Below, one piece after another: positions 1-11,360 of a stretch of DNA of 64,000 nucleotides. The stretch lies in NCBI GenBank assembly GCA_036927565.1, contig JAYESD010000004.1, positions 92,570,942 to 92,634,941 of the forward strand, given 5' to 3'. Origin of the DNA: Tuctoria greenei. Taxonomy: Eukaryota > Streptophyta > Magnoliopsida > Poales > Poaceae. Position numbers and translations under genes: made by a program. The notes under the pieces were generated by a model. That model ran no database searches. It saw only the letters and a list, made by a program, of their open reading frames with translations, and had not been told where the DNA came from. Within the stretch, counting starts at the first letter, position 1; each line of letters begins with the position of its first letter.

Positions 1-1610
1 GCGGCACCTAACAGCACACACGGTAAGAATGCAAAACAAACAAACTTTTTATTTCACAATAAGAAGAGTTTACAAAACAGTGTACAACAGAGGTACACAC
101 GCAACGGAAAATATATACTCATAATCTCACTTAACTGAGCAGGAGAGAAGACGTCCATACCCTAGGGCACTTCTCACTAGCAACCTGAAGAACATACAAC
201 AGCAGCGTGGTTCACATGAGATTCATCTCAACACCTCGAGGTCTCATGTACAACCTGAACAACAGAAATAAACCTAATACCTACAATAATCGTTAAAGCG
301 CAAACATGAGCAGACGACTCATCAAGACTGACCCGTCTCACTATTTATGAGACGCTACATGCAAGGGGACAGTAATATAGGAAAGTTGAATTGCATAAAG
401 TACTCACCTAATAGTAAACCCTTATTTTTCAAGTTTTAAATAGCAAATGACATTCCTTGGGCATGGCACATCTTAAACTCCACAATCAAACAAGAAACGC
501 TTCATCCATGATATGACATGCCCAAAGCACATAAGCCATAGACAGGTTACGTGTTCATGAAGTGTAAACTTTAATTGTACTACTGCTAAGCCATAGAAGG
601 TTGCAATACAATAATATATAATCAGCAATATAGCATTTTCATTATATTTCAACTACTCTTATTCACTACGTCACGACACAGTGAAAAAGTGGTACTCTAT
701 TACCGCGAGGGACGATGATTGAAATCAGGACACACCCAAACAACACGACACTTACGAACTTTCGGAAGCGCCAGCGAGTACTTACAATAGTACCTACATA
801 ACACTTCAGTACTAGTCGTATATGGCCACCTTTCATCCAACACTCGAATGCCGAACCGGTCGATCCGTCATGGCCAGGAGGTCCCTGCGTGGGGCATAAT
901 CTGACGTGCCCACCAACTGATTTACACCTTGCTGCCCTCGACCCACGCCTATAAAAAAGAACGGTATGCCTCGACAAACCAGTATCAAGCTACGTCAGTT
1001 TGCTTGAGCCCATTTCTACAGTATGTCGCTGGTACAATTCAGGCTTGTCCACCAGGGCCGCATACGGCGCGGGCCTTAATCGACACAGTCAGAGCTATGC
1101 AACCAAGACCACGTCTTGTCGCTTCCTACTCATCTCTAACTGGTCTCCAGTTCATACTAATAGCCATTCTTTATATTTACCCGACCCAGTGTAGATGAGT
1201 GTCATCTTTCTATCTCGCATGTAGATTCCAACTACTCGACTTCTATCGGTTTCCTGACAACATTAGCATGGGAGTTGCTACACGGGTATGTGAGCGATTC
1301 TAACCACTCCCTAGGTCGTTTGGTGATGCAAGTGGATGTCAAACACCTTAAACATAATGCACAAACATATGAAGATGTAAGGTCAATGAAAATTGCAAAG
1401 ACACTGTATGAACTTAAATGCTAATCGGGGCTTGCCTTAGTTTGTGACTCTATATCAATGACAGTTGTTATAGCTTAACTTTCTCCGAAGATTCCGCCTA
1501 GGGACTTCAAGATGGGCACCCTGGCCTTCTCCTCCAAGCAAATATTCTCATCGATCATCAATCATAACATTCCTGTCGACATGATATGCATATAAGTAAT
1601 TAAGGTAACT
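1..1610 (-). repeat. Partial LTR related to the gypsy D LTR
   Basis: This stretch aligns along its length with about 59745-61130, in the same orientation. Shared landmarks are the 'gcggcacc.aaca' start, the 'ttactacgtcac' and 'gcgagggacg' blocks near 665/60260, the 'ttgctgccctc' block near 930/60500 and the 'ggggcttgcct' block near 1428/60990. At 59694 the repeat begins next to a primer-binding-like site, so this copy is read as the U5-side part of a reverse-oriented gypsy LTR whose edge lies just left of the window. Homology fades by about 1610 and no internal gypsy coding sequence follows. Short ORFs here are fortuitous. Confidence 0.6.
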
Positions 1611-4254
1611 TAATAAAAGACTATAAGAGGTGGTTTAAACTTTAAGAACAAGGAGTTTGACTTGGAATGACAGGTATGCCTCTGTTGTGTGGGTAGTTAG
1701 AGGATGAGTCAAGGTGGACATAGTAGTGTCGGTATGAATGGAAAGGTAAAATGTAAGGCTACATTGCAACTTAGTAGACAACACTTAATGTCATGCCACT
1801 TAAGAGGTATAAGATTGAAGGATGAAGAAGTACTGTACTGAGTGATGTAAGGAGGACTAAGCGATCATGGTGGAGCATTGAAAGCTTAAGGCATGAGTGA
1901 ACTATTCAACAAGAGGTCGTGACTCAGAAGTCGACCAATGACGTTACACAAACTCATTAAGGGGTAAACCTAATTAAGTGACAAGTGTTGTCGTAGGGTT
2001 CTAAATTAGGATGAATCGACGTGAAACCCTAGCGACACTTGGAAAAGAAGTGAGATCGGCATTGCTTGGACTCAAAGAGCCGTCACAAGCACTTCTAACC
2101 TAACATGAGTACCAAGACAACGTTCAAATGACCTTTAGGTAAATACGTCACTACGACTATCTTCGCAAGCACCGTCCAAGTTCTTACATGACACTATTGC
2201 AGTGTCCTTTGCATGATTGTTCAGATAAGCTCGGTGAACTCCTGGAACTCAAACATAGGGCATTACTATGTCACGACGATGTGCTTTGCCATATCGGGAA
2301 GATGATCTCACCGACGTTCACATCGACCCGGACTCGACCATGGATGTGATCAGAATCCCGAACACCACCTTATGAATCTCAAGGTTAGTGATGTCGACTT
2401 GATCATCGGCACGCGACTCGATGAACCTTTCGTCGATGAAACAATACACCTAGTTAAGAAATTCTGCGGACGATTAGGAAACATCGTCGACACGATCAAG
2501 AAACTCTTGTCCAAGGTTCTCCTTGGTCTAGTTTTCCTTGTCGGTCGCAACGTTCTCGCATTACCCAACCACAGGTCATCTGTGATCACCAACATCCATG
2601 GTTTGACCTAGAGGCATTTCATCGACAACCTTTGCTACATCTAGGGCTTGATCAACCTCGTATCGACTAAGACCAAACTTGGCTAAACGACCATCGTCTA
2701 AGGTGTCCTGCTAGTGTTCCAGCACTACACACATCACTGACATCACTTGTCTCGAGGTTAGGATACGGTCACGACATGGAACATCTCAATGACGTCATGT
2801 GAACAACAATGTCGATGCGGCTCAAGCCGAACGACGTGAGCACATAAGGACGTGTCAACACAACACAAAGGCAAAGGAATGTCAGCTTGAGGGCGACTAT
2901 AGGCGAGGTATCAAGGCGGAATGTGGACATGTGCCTTGATGAAGACTTTTTGATGTTGCAACAACTTTTCCCTCTTGAAGATATTCTGTAGGATCGAAGA
3001 GCACATGAAAAGCTACCAGAGAGGGGGTGAATGGTAGATTAAAACTTTTTCAGCGGAACCAACAAAAACCCCTCGGTAGAAAATCAATTTGCTAAGAAAT
3101 CATGTGTGCGAGTAATCTAAACGTGATCAATCATGACAAATTCAGTATAGATTGTGGATAATCAAGTCATGAAGACAAAACAACAAGAATCCTGAAAAAA
3201 CGTCGATAAAAACTCAAGTTACAATCGAAAGATTGAACGAATGTCAATCTGTTCTACCCGAGAAAAACCAGATCTGTAACACTGCAAAGAAACTCGTGTA
3301 GATCCAAAACCACAAAACCAATGACCGTGAAATTTTCATAGATGATAGATAATCAAGTTTTAAATAAAACCAAAAAGAATCACATCAATTGGATTTGTAA
3401 AACTCGAGTCATGATAAAACCACCTAAGCAAGGTAGTGATGTGCACAAACTTGATGAGAATGACTTGACGAAAAAAAGTTGGACGAACAAGGGACATAAA
3501 TTCCTAAAAACTATGAATTTTATTGATTAAACCACAAGAGCAACAGCCCCAAATTCGTACAGCATGAGCTCTGGACTTCCTTGCTTATATAACCAGCCAT
3601 GAGGCCAACCCAAACAAAACTAGAACTCGAATCCTACTCAGATTCAACCGAAACTTTCCATAACTACTCAAGACTCTTCTATACGCAGATAGAAGCAATC
3701 TTGAGGCTTCCAAACACCTTAGGAAAATATCCCACATTCCTAAAACAACTAAACTTCATGACCCATACGATATCCTATCATAACCAACTCAAATCTTTCC
3801 ATATTTGAATCAAACCCGAGCCAACCGCAGCCTGAGACCATAACCTAGTTGGTTGGACCTTTCCGACCAATTCTTTATGTCCACATCTCTTCATCATGCA
3901 TAAGAACCATGTAGCCACGTCCATGTACTCCTTGCACACGTGCAAACACGTTCCAACGACGTCCACGATACCTTCATATGCATTGTTCTTGATCCAAACA
4001 TGTTGCGCGACCTCCCGATCAACTCAACCACAATTCCTCCTAAACTTGGTTGTTGAACCTCATCTTCTCCCTAAGACTAGTTCAATGGATCCCGTCACCA
4101 GACATGTCTGGAACTCAAGCAACACCTGCACATGAACAACCAACCAATACTTCCAAGCACAAGTCCTCGACTTGACTCTTGTTAGTTATGAAACAACAAC
4201 ACCTTACGTGAGCACCTCACATAAGCATGCACTGCAAGGATTCCGGTTTATGCA
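1611..4254. other. Intergenic DNA without a recognised gene
   Basis: No ORF here exceeds about 80 codons or resembles a known family. A TGTAGGATCGAAG start near 2987, followed by a 'gagggggtgaatgg' block at about 3022, resembles the terminal sequence of some plant LTRs read in reverse, so 2987 to about 4150 may be a decayed LTR. I could not find its other end or a target duplication. Confidence 0.35.
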
Positions 4255-5640
4255 ACAAAAAATTCGTCACAATAGGTCGTTTTTCGTTGCAATAGGTCGC
4301 TGTTGCAACAAAAAAGAGCGTGGAGAAATTTTTACGAATCGTCGTAATAATTCCCGCGGTGACAGGTTATTACGATGCCTTGACATCTCTGGCAAATAGT
4401 ATGGTATTGTAACAATATCACATCGGTGGAAAATAGTATGCTGTTGCAACGATTTCACGTATTGCGATGATTTAACGTATTGCAATGAATAGTATGGTAT
4501 TGCAACGATTTCACGATCGTGGCATATAGTATGGTATTGCAACAATTTCATATTCGTGGCAAATAGTATGTTATTGCAGCGATTTAGCGTATTGTGACGA
4601 TTTAACATATTGTAACGAATAGCATGGCATTGCAACGATTTCACACTCGTGGTAGTTGTATGTGATTGCAACGATTTCACAGCCATGGCAAATAGTACAG
4701 TATTGCAACGATTTCACATTCGTGGCAAATAGTATGTTATTGCAGCGGTTTAGCATATTGTGACGATTTAATGTATTGCAACGAATAGCATGGTATTGCA
4801 ACGATCTCACATGCGTGGTAATAGTATGTGATTATAACGATTTCTCATTTGTGAAAAATACTACAGTATTGCAATGATTTCACAGCTGCGACAAATAGTA
4901 TGGTATTTCAACGATTTATGGTATTGCGATGATTTAACGTATTGCAACGAATATCACACTATTGCAGCGATTTCACATTCCTGGCAAATGGTATAGCACT
5001 GCAACGATGTCACAATCGTGGCAAATAGTATGTTACTATGATGGTTTAGCATCTATGGCAAATAGTATGTTATTGCAACGACTTCACAAAAGTGGTGAAT
5101 AGCACTGTATTACAACAATTTCAGATCCGTGGGAAATCATAAGGTACTGCAACAATTTCACATCCATGGCGAATAGTTTGGTATTGAAACAATTTCTTAT
5201 CTGTGGCAATAGGCTCGTAATGCAATGTTTCCTGATCTGTGGCAATAGGTTTCTAATGCAACATTTCTTGATCTATGGTAATAGGTTCGTAATGCAGCGT
5301 TTTCTAATATGTGGCAGTACGGTTGTAATGCAATGTTTAATGATTTGTGGTGATAGAGGTGTAATGCAATATTTTCTCATCTATGGCAATAGTGTTGTAA
5401 TGCAACGTTTTCTGCGAGATGGCAATAGCAGCCTAGTGATACGTTTCTTGAGTCGTGACCAAATGTTTTTATTGCAACGTTTTGTAATTTGTGGCAATAG
5501 CTTCCTATTGCAACAATTTATCATTCGTGACAAGAAATTTGTAATGCCACAATTTATAATTAGTGGCAGTAGAATCCTAATGCACCAGTTTTAAAATTAG
5601 TGGCAACAGAATCACTGGTTTAACAATAAACATCCATCAA
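4255..5640. repeat. 36-37 bp tandem repeat array with 166-bp higher-order period
   Basis: About 1.4 kb of imperfect tandem repeats built on 'ttgcaacgatttcac...cgtggcaaatagtatggta'. In the left part (about 4400-5160) neighbouring units are 36 or 37 bp apart: the cgtggc-type core recurs at 4518 and 4555, then at 4648, 4684 and 4721. A larger block repeats at 166 bp, with matching cores at 4555 and 4721. The right part (5166-5600) is a distinct variant at a steady 36 bp, which keeps one frame open. The array could be the subterminal repeats of a DNA transposon, but I did not find terminal inverted repeats. Confidence 0.85.
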
Positions 5641-7388
5641 TTGATATTGCAACATGCATAACAACACTCAAGTATTACGGTCATGACGTGGTTGGATGTT
5701 AAAATTTTGCCTAAGCTGACCGGGACTAATTGTTGGAGCAGGTGGCTTTATGCAGTTCCTTTGGTGGACCTTTTGTGGAGTAGTGGTCTCCATCCTTTTG
5801 CGCGTTTCATCCATTGAGACACGCATGTCCTCCATTTCCTTATCTCTCTATTCACGATCAGCTGCTATCTGACCTTGTAAGTTCTAGACTTGAGCGTTTA
5901 ACTCTTCATTCTTCTGGTGTATGCAGTCCATCTGGGTGGTTAAGCTATCATTTCTTCCTTCCAACTCATGCACTTGGTGATTGAGGCCTGCATTTCTATC
6001 TTCTAAGTTTCGAACTTCATTGTTGAGGTGTTTACATATCTGGACACGCATACATTCATGTTCAGGACCAATAGGGTTAGCCATATAACCACGCCCAAAC
6101 CTGTGATCCTACACAACCGATTGATGATCTATATACGAAAAGAAAAGAAAAGTCTCTCCTCATTTGGAATTAGGCCTCCCTGCTCAGCTTCCATGCCGTC
6201 CACTTGGGCATGTGCCTGGCTCTATATATGAGAAGAAAAGAAAAGTCACTGGTACATTGCAAATATTGATTTGATTGGGTATTGTTTGAAGTGTTACACA
6301 TATGTACAAATTCTGCCTGCTTGTTTGCCCAGTCACCATTCTTCAAATGGCTTGCCTCCCACAGTTATGTGTCATCGGGTTCTTCTATGGTCTCTGGGTC
6401 TCGCTACATAAAATACAAGTAAAATTGAACATGTAGGTATACATATTGATTGCAGCGTAAAGTAAAAGCGTGATTTATTTTTCAATCCTTCTCATAACTA
6501 AGTTGGGCATAGGATTTGGAGCCAAGCAAGTGACTCGCCTTTTGTCTTCTTCAATTTTGAGAATTGGTCCTGCTTCTTGACTACTATAATTTTAAGAATT
6601 AATTCCACAAATGAATGTAAATCAAATATTTTTTTATGATGCGAAGCTATTAAAAAGTTAGCTAACCTTGAATCGCTTAGACCCAAAAATTCTATTAGGT
6701 GCAACTACTCGGGCGCCGTTACGTCAGCAAGCTTGTTTCGTATACGTTCTTTATCGGTAGAATAACTCTAATAGGTGGCATGCAAAGTCGAGCGCTACTC
6801 CTTGTAGTGCTCAACAACAATTTTCAAAATTTTTCTTGCGCTCTCCGGTGTGTACTCCATGTCCCAGGAATCCTGTACATTATATAACAAGTTGCTGTAA
6901 ATGTACATGATGGAGATTGCAAGAAAAACAAACTTGTCTGGGGGTGTGACAACACTAACCAGAATGTCTCGTACTATATCTTTCTTGTTACTATGGCCAA
7001 CCTCTGCCCACTTCCTTGAACCACAGAAGGATGGATGTTTTTTTAAACATAACCACATCATCGACAATGTGTCGTTGATTCATACCAACTGCAGCACCCA
7101 ACCTAGTGGAGAACTGAATTGGTAGCTTCACATGATCCGTTCTACTAACTTGGGACGCATAGAGTGTTCTGGCAATCTTAAGTCCTTTAGCCACACTTCT
7201 TCCAGACTTATTTCCTTCGTTACATTGATTCAAACAATAAACGATTAAAGCAAATTAACGCCCGACCAAGTTTAGTATGTACAAATAGTGTGAAAAGGAG
7301 AAAAGTCTTATGTTCGCACCATCTTCAGGAAGAGTGCGGCAAATACAGGCGTGTGAGGACTGCGTCCCAGCAGCATTTCGTTCTGTAT
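5641..7388 (-). pseudogene. Weak transposase-like or coiled-coil remnants
   Basis: Two broken minus-strand coding traces lie here. The one at 6084-5884 reads as a heptad-rich coiled coil (LNNEVRNLEDRNAGLNHQV and on), with a further charged stretch downstream in the same sense. The traces at 7233-6991, 7067-6795 and 6704-6498 are in different frames and read as a lysine-rich protein containing QFSTRLGAAVGMNQRHIVDD. Together they recall the layout of plant Ptta/En/Spm-type transposases: a conserved basic domain followed by a coiled coil. No residue-level match can be proved by eye. The adjacent tandem array would suit a CACTA-type element, but no CACTA termini were found. Treat as tentative. 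Confidence 0.25.
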
Positions 7389-7501
7389 TACTCCCTCCTG
7401 GTTTATATTAATTGTCGTATTATTCCATCAAATGAATTAAAAATGAACTAGTTAGGACTGTCTGAACGACAACTATTTTAATAGGGTGGGAAGGGGGAGT
7501 A
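7389..7501. mobile_element. Stowaway-like MITE
   Basis: A 109-bp element at 7391-7499 starts CTCCCTCCTGG and ends GGGAAGGGGGAG, flanked by TA at 7389-7390 and 7500-7501. The arms pair imperfectly inwards as far as an attgtcgt/acgacaact block. The terminal CTCCCTCC and the TA target duplication are the diagnostic marks of Stowaway (Tc1/mariner-derived) MITEs in grasses. It has no coding capacity. Confidence 0.75.
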
Positions 7502-7552
7502 CATTGTTGACTTCTTTGTTGTTGTTCATACCCTAAAATGAGCCATCAGGTA

Positions 7553-7912
7553 CACATGTTAGTGGCGCTACTGCACTCGTAGTACTGCAAAGGATTTTCA
7601 GTCCAGTAGCGAAGCAGGCAAGACTGAGGGGGTGGGCATGCAGCTGGCAACGCTAGACTAGACAAAGATAGGGTTCGCCAGTTCGGTCCGACTGACATCA
7701 GCCTGAGCGCATCTAAAAGAGAATTATTAGTTGCGGGGCAAGTAATGAAAGCCAGCGGTAGCAGGTGGCGAATGCAAGACATATTAGGTAGGCAGCTTGC
7801 AGGATAGAAATCCTCTGCAGTATTGCACCTGCAGTAGCTGCCACTGACATGTGGGCCCATGAGACATCGGGTCCACTTGTCAGTGGCGGCTACTGCAGGT
7901 GCAGTACTGCAT
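7553..7912. repeat. Three copies of a ~45-bp motif in inverted arrangement
   Basis: A motif containing 'gtcagtggc.gctactgca' and 'agtactgca' occurs three times: plus orientation at 7553-7600, minus at 7807-7854, plus at 7872-7912. The second and third copies are only 17 bp apart and form a hairpin with arms of about 43 bp (about 38 matching by eye). The first and second copies form a larger inverted repeat around 7601-7806. The surrounding DNA (7540-8170) is GC-rich and contains TGGGCC. It may be a foldback or MITE-type element or a hairpin RNA locus. Confidence 0.7.
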
Positions 7913-9162
7913 AGTCCCATCTTGCAACGCTTAACAAAGCGAGGGTTCAGTCTGGCCGAGATCACCAGGAGCATCTCTCGAGGAGGATTGGTGGCAGGGT
8001 GAGTAATGGCTAGGGATTTGCGGGTGGCAGGGTCATCATGGCACGCGAAGGATGGGACGTGGCGATGGGCGAGGGAGGCGCGTCGAGGAGGACACTGAAG
8101 TGGCCAGCCGCAGGGCATGGGCCCCGGTGCCGGCCGGAGTGGCCGACGGCAAGAGAGTACAGCGTGGAGGTATAAAAAAATCACGCTATCACACAGGCTG
8201 ATGAACTGTTAAATATAAAGACTAAAAAAGTAGAATCGCAAGGCATGATAAAACAATTAGTAGAGACTAGGAAGGAATGCAAATGACCATGATACACCCA
8301 TCATCAATAAATTTAAAGGACAAAACATAGTCTCTCAAAATGCTCCAAATTCAATGCCAATGGAGTAAAAAACTAACACGCTCTGCCAAAACAAATGGCA
8401 TGGTAGAGAGGCAGGTAGTAATGTGATGTGTTATGAGTAGTTGGAAGCTACCGATAGAGTTGGAGTGGGACATTTTTTAAGCTCCAAAAGTAAAGTTACG
8501 CTGGGGCGGAAGGAGTATTTCTAGTTTGTATATCTATACTTGTTGTTGGTTCATGCATCGTAGTACCAGGTAGTGAAGAATCTCGGGGTTCCTGAACATC
8601 ATGTGGCGCAATATTCTCTGCATACCATGTAAACAAATTAATGTTTTCTAAATTTTTTATTTTTATAGTAAACACATTTATAGTTATAACAGGTGCTTGT
8701 TGGCCACCATGTATGCTTGTAGACGACATCACGGTTTGATGTCTTGTTCCTAATGTAAAGAGCAATGTAAGTAGTCATTCCAAATAACAGCGATAACGTC
8801 AGATTACATGACCAACGTAGATTTCGGATCAGATGGTGTGGTTTCTATAAACTGCAGTGTTTGTTTGGAACGGACGAATAAGAAGTGAAGGGATAGAAAA
8901 AAAATGTATGATCCGAGAAAGCCACAAGAAACAAAAAAGTGTAAAAACCGTGGAAACTGAAAATCTTAGAAATACAAATTTGTAAAACAAGAATGAGAGT
9001 ACAACATTTGGAGTGGTTGATTAGATAACTCGTGCGTCATTTAGTTCTATATCCAGAAATTACATACTACCTTCGGTTTTTAATATTTGTTGTTCCCGGC
9101 CATGAATTGAACTAGAAATACACTACCGTAACAGGAGCGACATTTATGTCGGGACAGATGTA

Positions 9163-9163
<1 letters not shown>
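7913..9163. other. Intergenic DNA, possible MITE edges only
   Basis: No gene is recognised. A 'ggggcggaaggagta' block at about 8501-8516 resembles a Stowaway right end, and 'ctaccttcggtttttaa' near 9067 resembles a degenerate left end. Neither has a visible partner. Confidence 0.3.

Positions 9164-9208
<45 letters not shown>
9164..9208. repeat. (TA)n microsatellite
   Basis: About 45 bp of uninterrupted TA dinucleotides. A minus-strand ORF across it encodes only Ile-Tyr repeats and is not a gene. Confidence 0.95.
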
Positions 9209-9211
<3 letters not shown>

Positions 9212-9265
9212 AAACAGAAGACCACATTTCTTTTTTGTTAATTTATTTAATCTTCGTATATCAGG

Positions 9266-9362
9266 ATGGATCGTGTAGAACTTAACAAGCCCAAAATTGC
9301 ATGGATCGTGTAGAACCAAGACAATATAGCTCTATAATAAGACGGCATGGATCGTGTAGAAC
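9266..9362. repeat. Three copies of a 16-bp direct repeat
   Basis: ATGGATCGTGTAGAAC occurs exactly at 9266-9281, 9301-9316 and 9347-9362, spaced 35 and 46 bp. The flanking bases are partly shared (cttaacaagcccaaaattg and cttacctagcacaaaactg). It looks like a small duplicated tract; no function is evident. Confidence 0.8.
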
Positions 9363-10520
9363 TTACCTAGCACAAAACTGGAGTCCGGGATGCGATGTCG
9401 CAGGGAGGTGTCGGCAACAAAGAGGTCCGGTAGAACCCGTCAAACGTGGTCGACCAACGTCTTAACCAGAAGTAAACACCACCAAGAGCTTCGATGCGTC
9501 ACTGCGAGATCCATGGCGAAAAAATTGTAAAAACAGTGGGAAATGAAAACACGGGAATTTCTTAGGAATACAAGTTTGGAACACAGGACAGAGCGACAAC
9601 ACATTTGGAGTACCGCAAGATCACCGGAAGGGCGGGGCAGCGTTTGTCTCGGGAACGGAGGCTAGTGTTTCCATTCATACTCATCGTGGCTGAAATTGGG
9701 TAACAATAGGCGGGACTGAAATTGGAGGCTCACCGAGTGAAAACTGAATTGTAAAAATCTCAATTGTGGCGCGCCAAGAAGAATGAAAAAATTTTCGTGG
9801 GCTTGGAGAATTTGACGCTAGTCGTGCCCTTGTGCACGCATGCAATCGTGATTAATTACATGTCATGTTGCGTTGATTCCTGCACATGGCGCATATAGCT
9901 AGAGGGGTAGACTTCTTCGGACAACTTGCTTGCTTCTTAATTCATCTTTGTTGCCATGCATGGAGATCAAAATCTAAAAGCAGTCATCTGCTAGCTAGTT
10001 GGACATTCCAAAACAATACGAACAAAAATATAAAACGCCAAATGTATATGTGCTAATGCAAACTATATGCAAATACAGAACACCCAAGTCCACAAAAGGA
10101 CGATGGCAAACAATCGGCATTCTGAAAGATTAATCACAATGAAATGATAACATGTAGTATATACTACTACAAAATACATTTTCAAATGCGCCGGCTACAA
10201 ATGAAAAAATTGAGTGAAAGAACACAAAAGAGGAGAAACGCAGCCTCAACCACGATCTCAATGGAGTTTCAACCAAGAGTCGTCAATTGTCGCAACACAA
10301 CGAATTCCTTGCTAGACATTAAACAACAGTTATCTCGCCCCTATTTCAGAAAGGAGTTGTTTTTTGATACTTCATAGGACGCATTGTTCATGAAAGAAAA
10401 GACATTTTTAATTAACATAAAAACAACACATATATTACAAACAAGAACTACGAAAGCATATAGAAAACAAGAAAAAGAAAAACTACAAATACTACTCTAC
10501 TCGGAGTCAGCGGAGATCTC
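9363..10520. other. Intergenic DNA without a recognised gene
   Basis: AT-rich sequence with only short fortuitous ORFs. The part next to 10520 would include the 3' UTR of the minus-strand gene, but I saw no convincing polyadenylation signal. Confidence 0.4.
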
Positions 10521-11105
10521 CTACACCTCCTTCTCCGCCGCTGCCACCTCCTCCTCCTCCGCCGCCGCCTCCTCCGCTGTCAACGATGTTGCCGCCTCCT
10601 CCTGCAATTGAGTTCGAATCTTCCGGGTGAAGGTCTGCAGAAGATGCTGGCGGCCCTCCACCCCCACTACCTCAGTGATCGTCTCATAGACAACATTGAG
10701 ACGACTAGCCACAAACCCTAACCCGAAGCAGTAGTGGTCGGCGGTGTCCATGCTGGTGCAGACGGGAAGTTTCCCAGGACCCAGACGGTCACACGAGCAA
10801 GATGTATCGGAAAATACATCCCGCGCCAATTTTTGGAGCTTTTTTGCACGCTCGGCGGTGGAGGAAAGGTGCTCGGTGGCCTCCATCAAGCACCAATCGA
10901 GTTTATCGACACAGTGTTCGAGGAGGCGGACGGTCTCCTGAACCACAACGGGATGAGGAGGTGCGGGTTCCGTGGGTGGAGAAGGGGACGGAGGAGGTGC
11001 GGGCGCCGCCTCCAGTTCCACCGGCATTGGCTGTGACAGAAATGGAGAAGAAGGAGGTTTGGAGGACGTCGACGTCCTGGATCGCTTCGGTATGGGGCTA
11101 CCCAT
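10521..11105 (-). CDS. Uncharacterised single-exon protein, candidate host gene
   Basis: A 194-residue ORF ending at TAG (10521-10523). The frame stays open upstream to 11219, but a TATA-like box at 11233-11240 would place the transcript start near 11205. That favours the ATG at 11105 (protein start MGSPIPKRSRTSTSS) over the far one. Residues 1-55 are a disordered Ser/Pro-rich leader. Residues 60 to about 110 are helical and charged (QETVRLLEHCVDKLDWCL, then AERAKKLQKLARDVF). A middle block has DRLGPGKLPVCTS and DHYCFGLGFVASRLNVVY. The C-terminus is a Glu/Ala-rich tail. No family is recognised and no transposon motif is present. Its high GC and intact frame contrast with the broken ORFs around it, which is why I call it a probable gene. 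It could also be a captured gene fragment. Confidence 0.55.
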   Translation of the reverse strand: MGSPIPKRSRTSTSSKPPSSPFLSQPMPVELEAAPAPPPSPSPPTEPAPPHPVVVQETVRLLEHCVDKLDWCLMEATEHLSSTAERAKKLQKLARDVFSDTSCSCDRLGPGKLPVCTSMDTADHYCFGLGFVASRLNVVYETITEVVGVEGRQHLLQTFTRKIRTQLQEEAATSLTAEEAAAEEEEVAAAEKEV

Positions 11106-11232
11106 TTGTGCAGCGACGGAGGTGCAGAGAAAGAGCGAGAGGTGGTCGGCAATGGTACGGTGGAGAAGCAAGAGAAGTTTGGAGGCTACGATCGATGGAG
11201 TGGTGCGGCAGAGACACAAGAGGACAGGTGTG

Positions 11233-11240
11233 CCTTTATA
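11233..11240 (-). promoter_or_regulatory. TATA-like box of the 10521-11105 gene
   Basis: The minus strand reads TATAAAGG, 128 bp upstream of the chosen ATG at 11105. The first copia LTR begins 121 bp further upstream at 11361, so the retroelement lies in the proximal promoter region. Confidence 0.45.
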
Positions 11241-11360
11241 ACGTATCGTCGTCTAAAAGCGCGCAGGTGCAGATGATTGGATGCTTCGTAAACTGTGCTT
11301 TCGAACCGGTGGGTGGGTCAGAGTTAATCAAAACCGCGGTTTGCCTTCTCTAGGTTATCG

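Noticed and set aside
2350..2611. Overlapping ORFs of about 80 codons on both strands
   Set aside because: No family resemblance on either strand and no start or promoter context.
5166..5594. 142-codon ORF with a 12-residue repeat
   Set aside because: The 36-bp tandem unit is a multiple of three, so the frame stays open by arithmetic. No promoter or family resemblance.
4400..5600. Possible CRISPR-like repeat array
   Set aside because: Units are contiguous and degenerate without unique spacers, and the context is a plant genome.
7546..8184. 212-codon minus-strand ORF as a gene
   Set aside because: It runs through the three-copy inverted motif and GC-rich DNA, has no recognisable domain, and its composition changes along its length. 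Fortuitous frame is more likely.
9080..9319. Minus-strand ORF over the TA microsatellite
   Set aside because: Its core is translated (TA)n.
10734..11353. Plus-strand ORFs of 100 and 183 codons opposite the candidate gene
   Set aside because: They are GC-driven shadows of the minus-strand ORF; composition is Arg-rich and one runs past the gene's promoter to the LTR edge.
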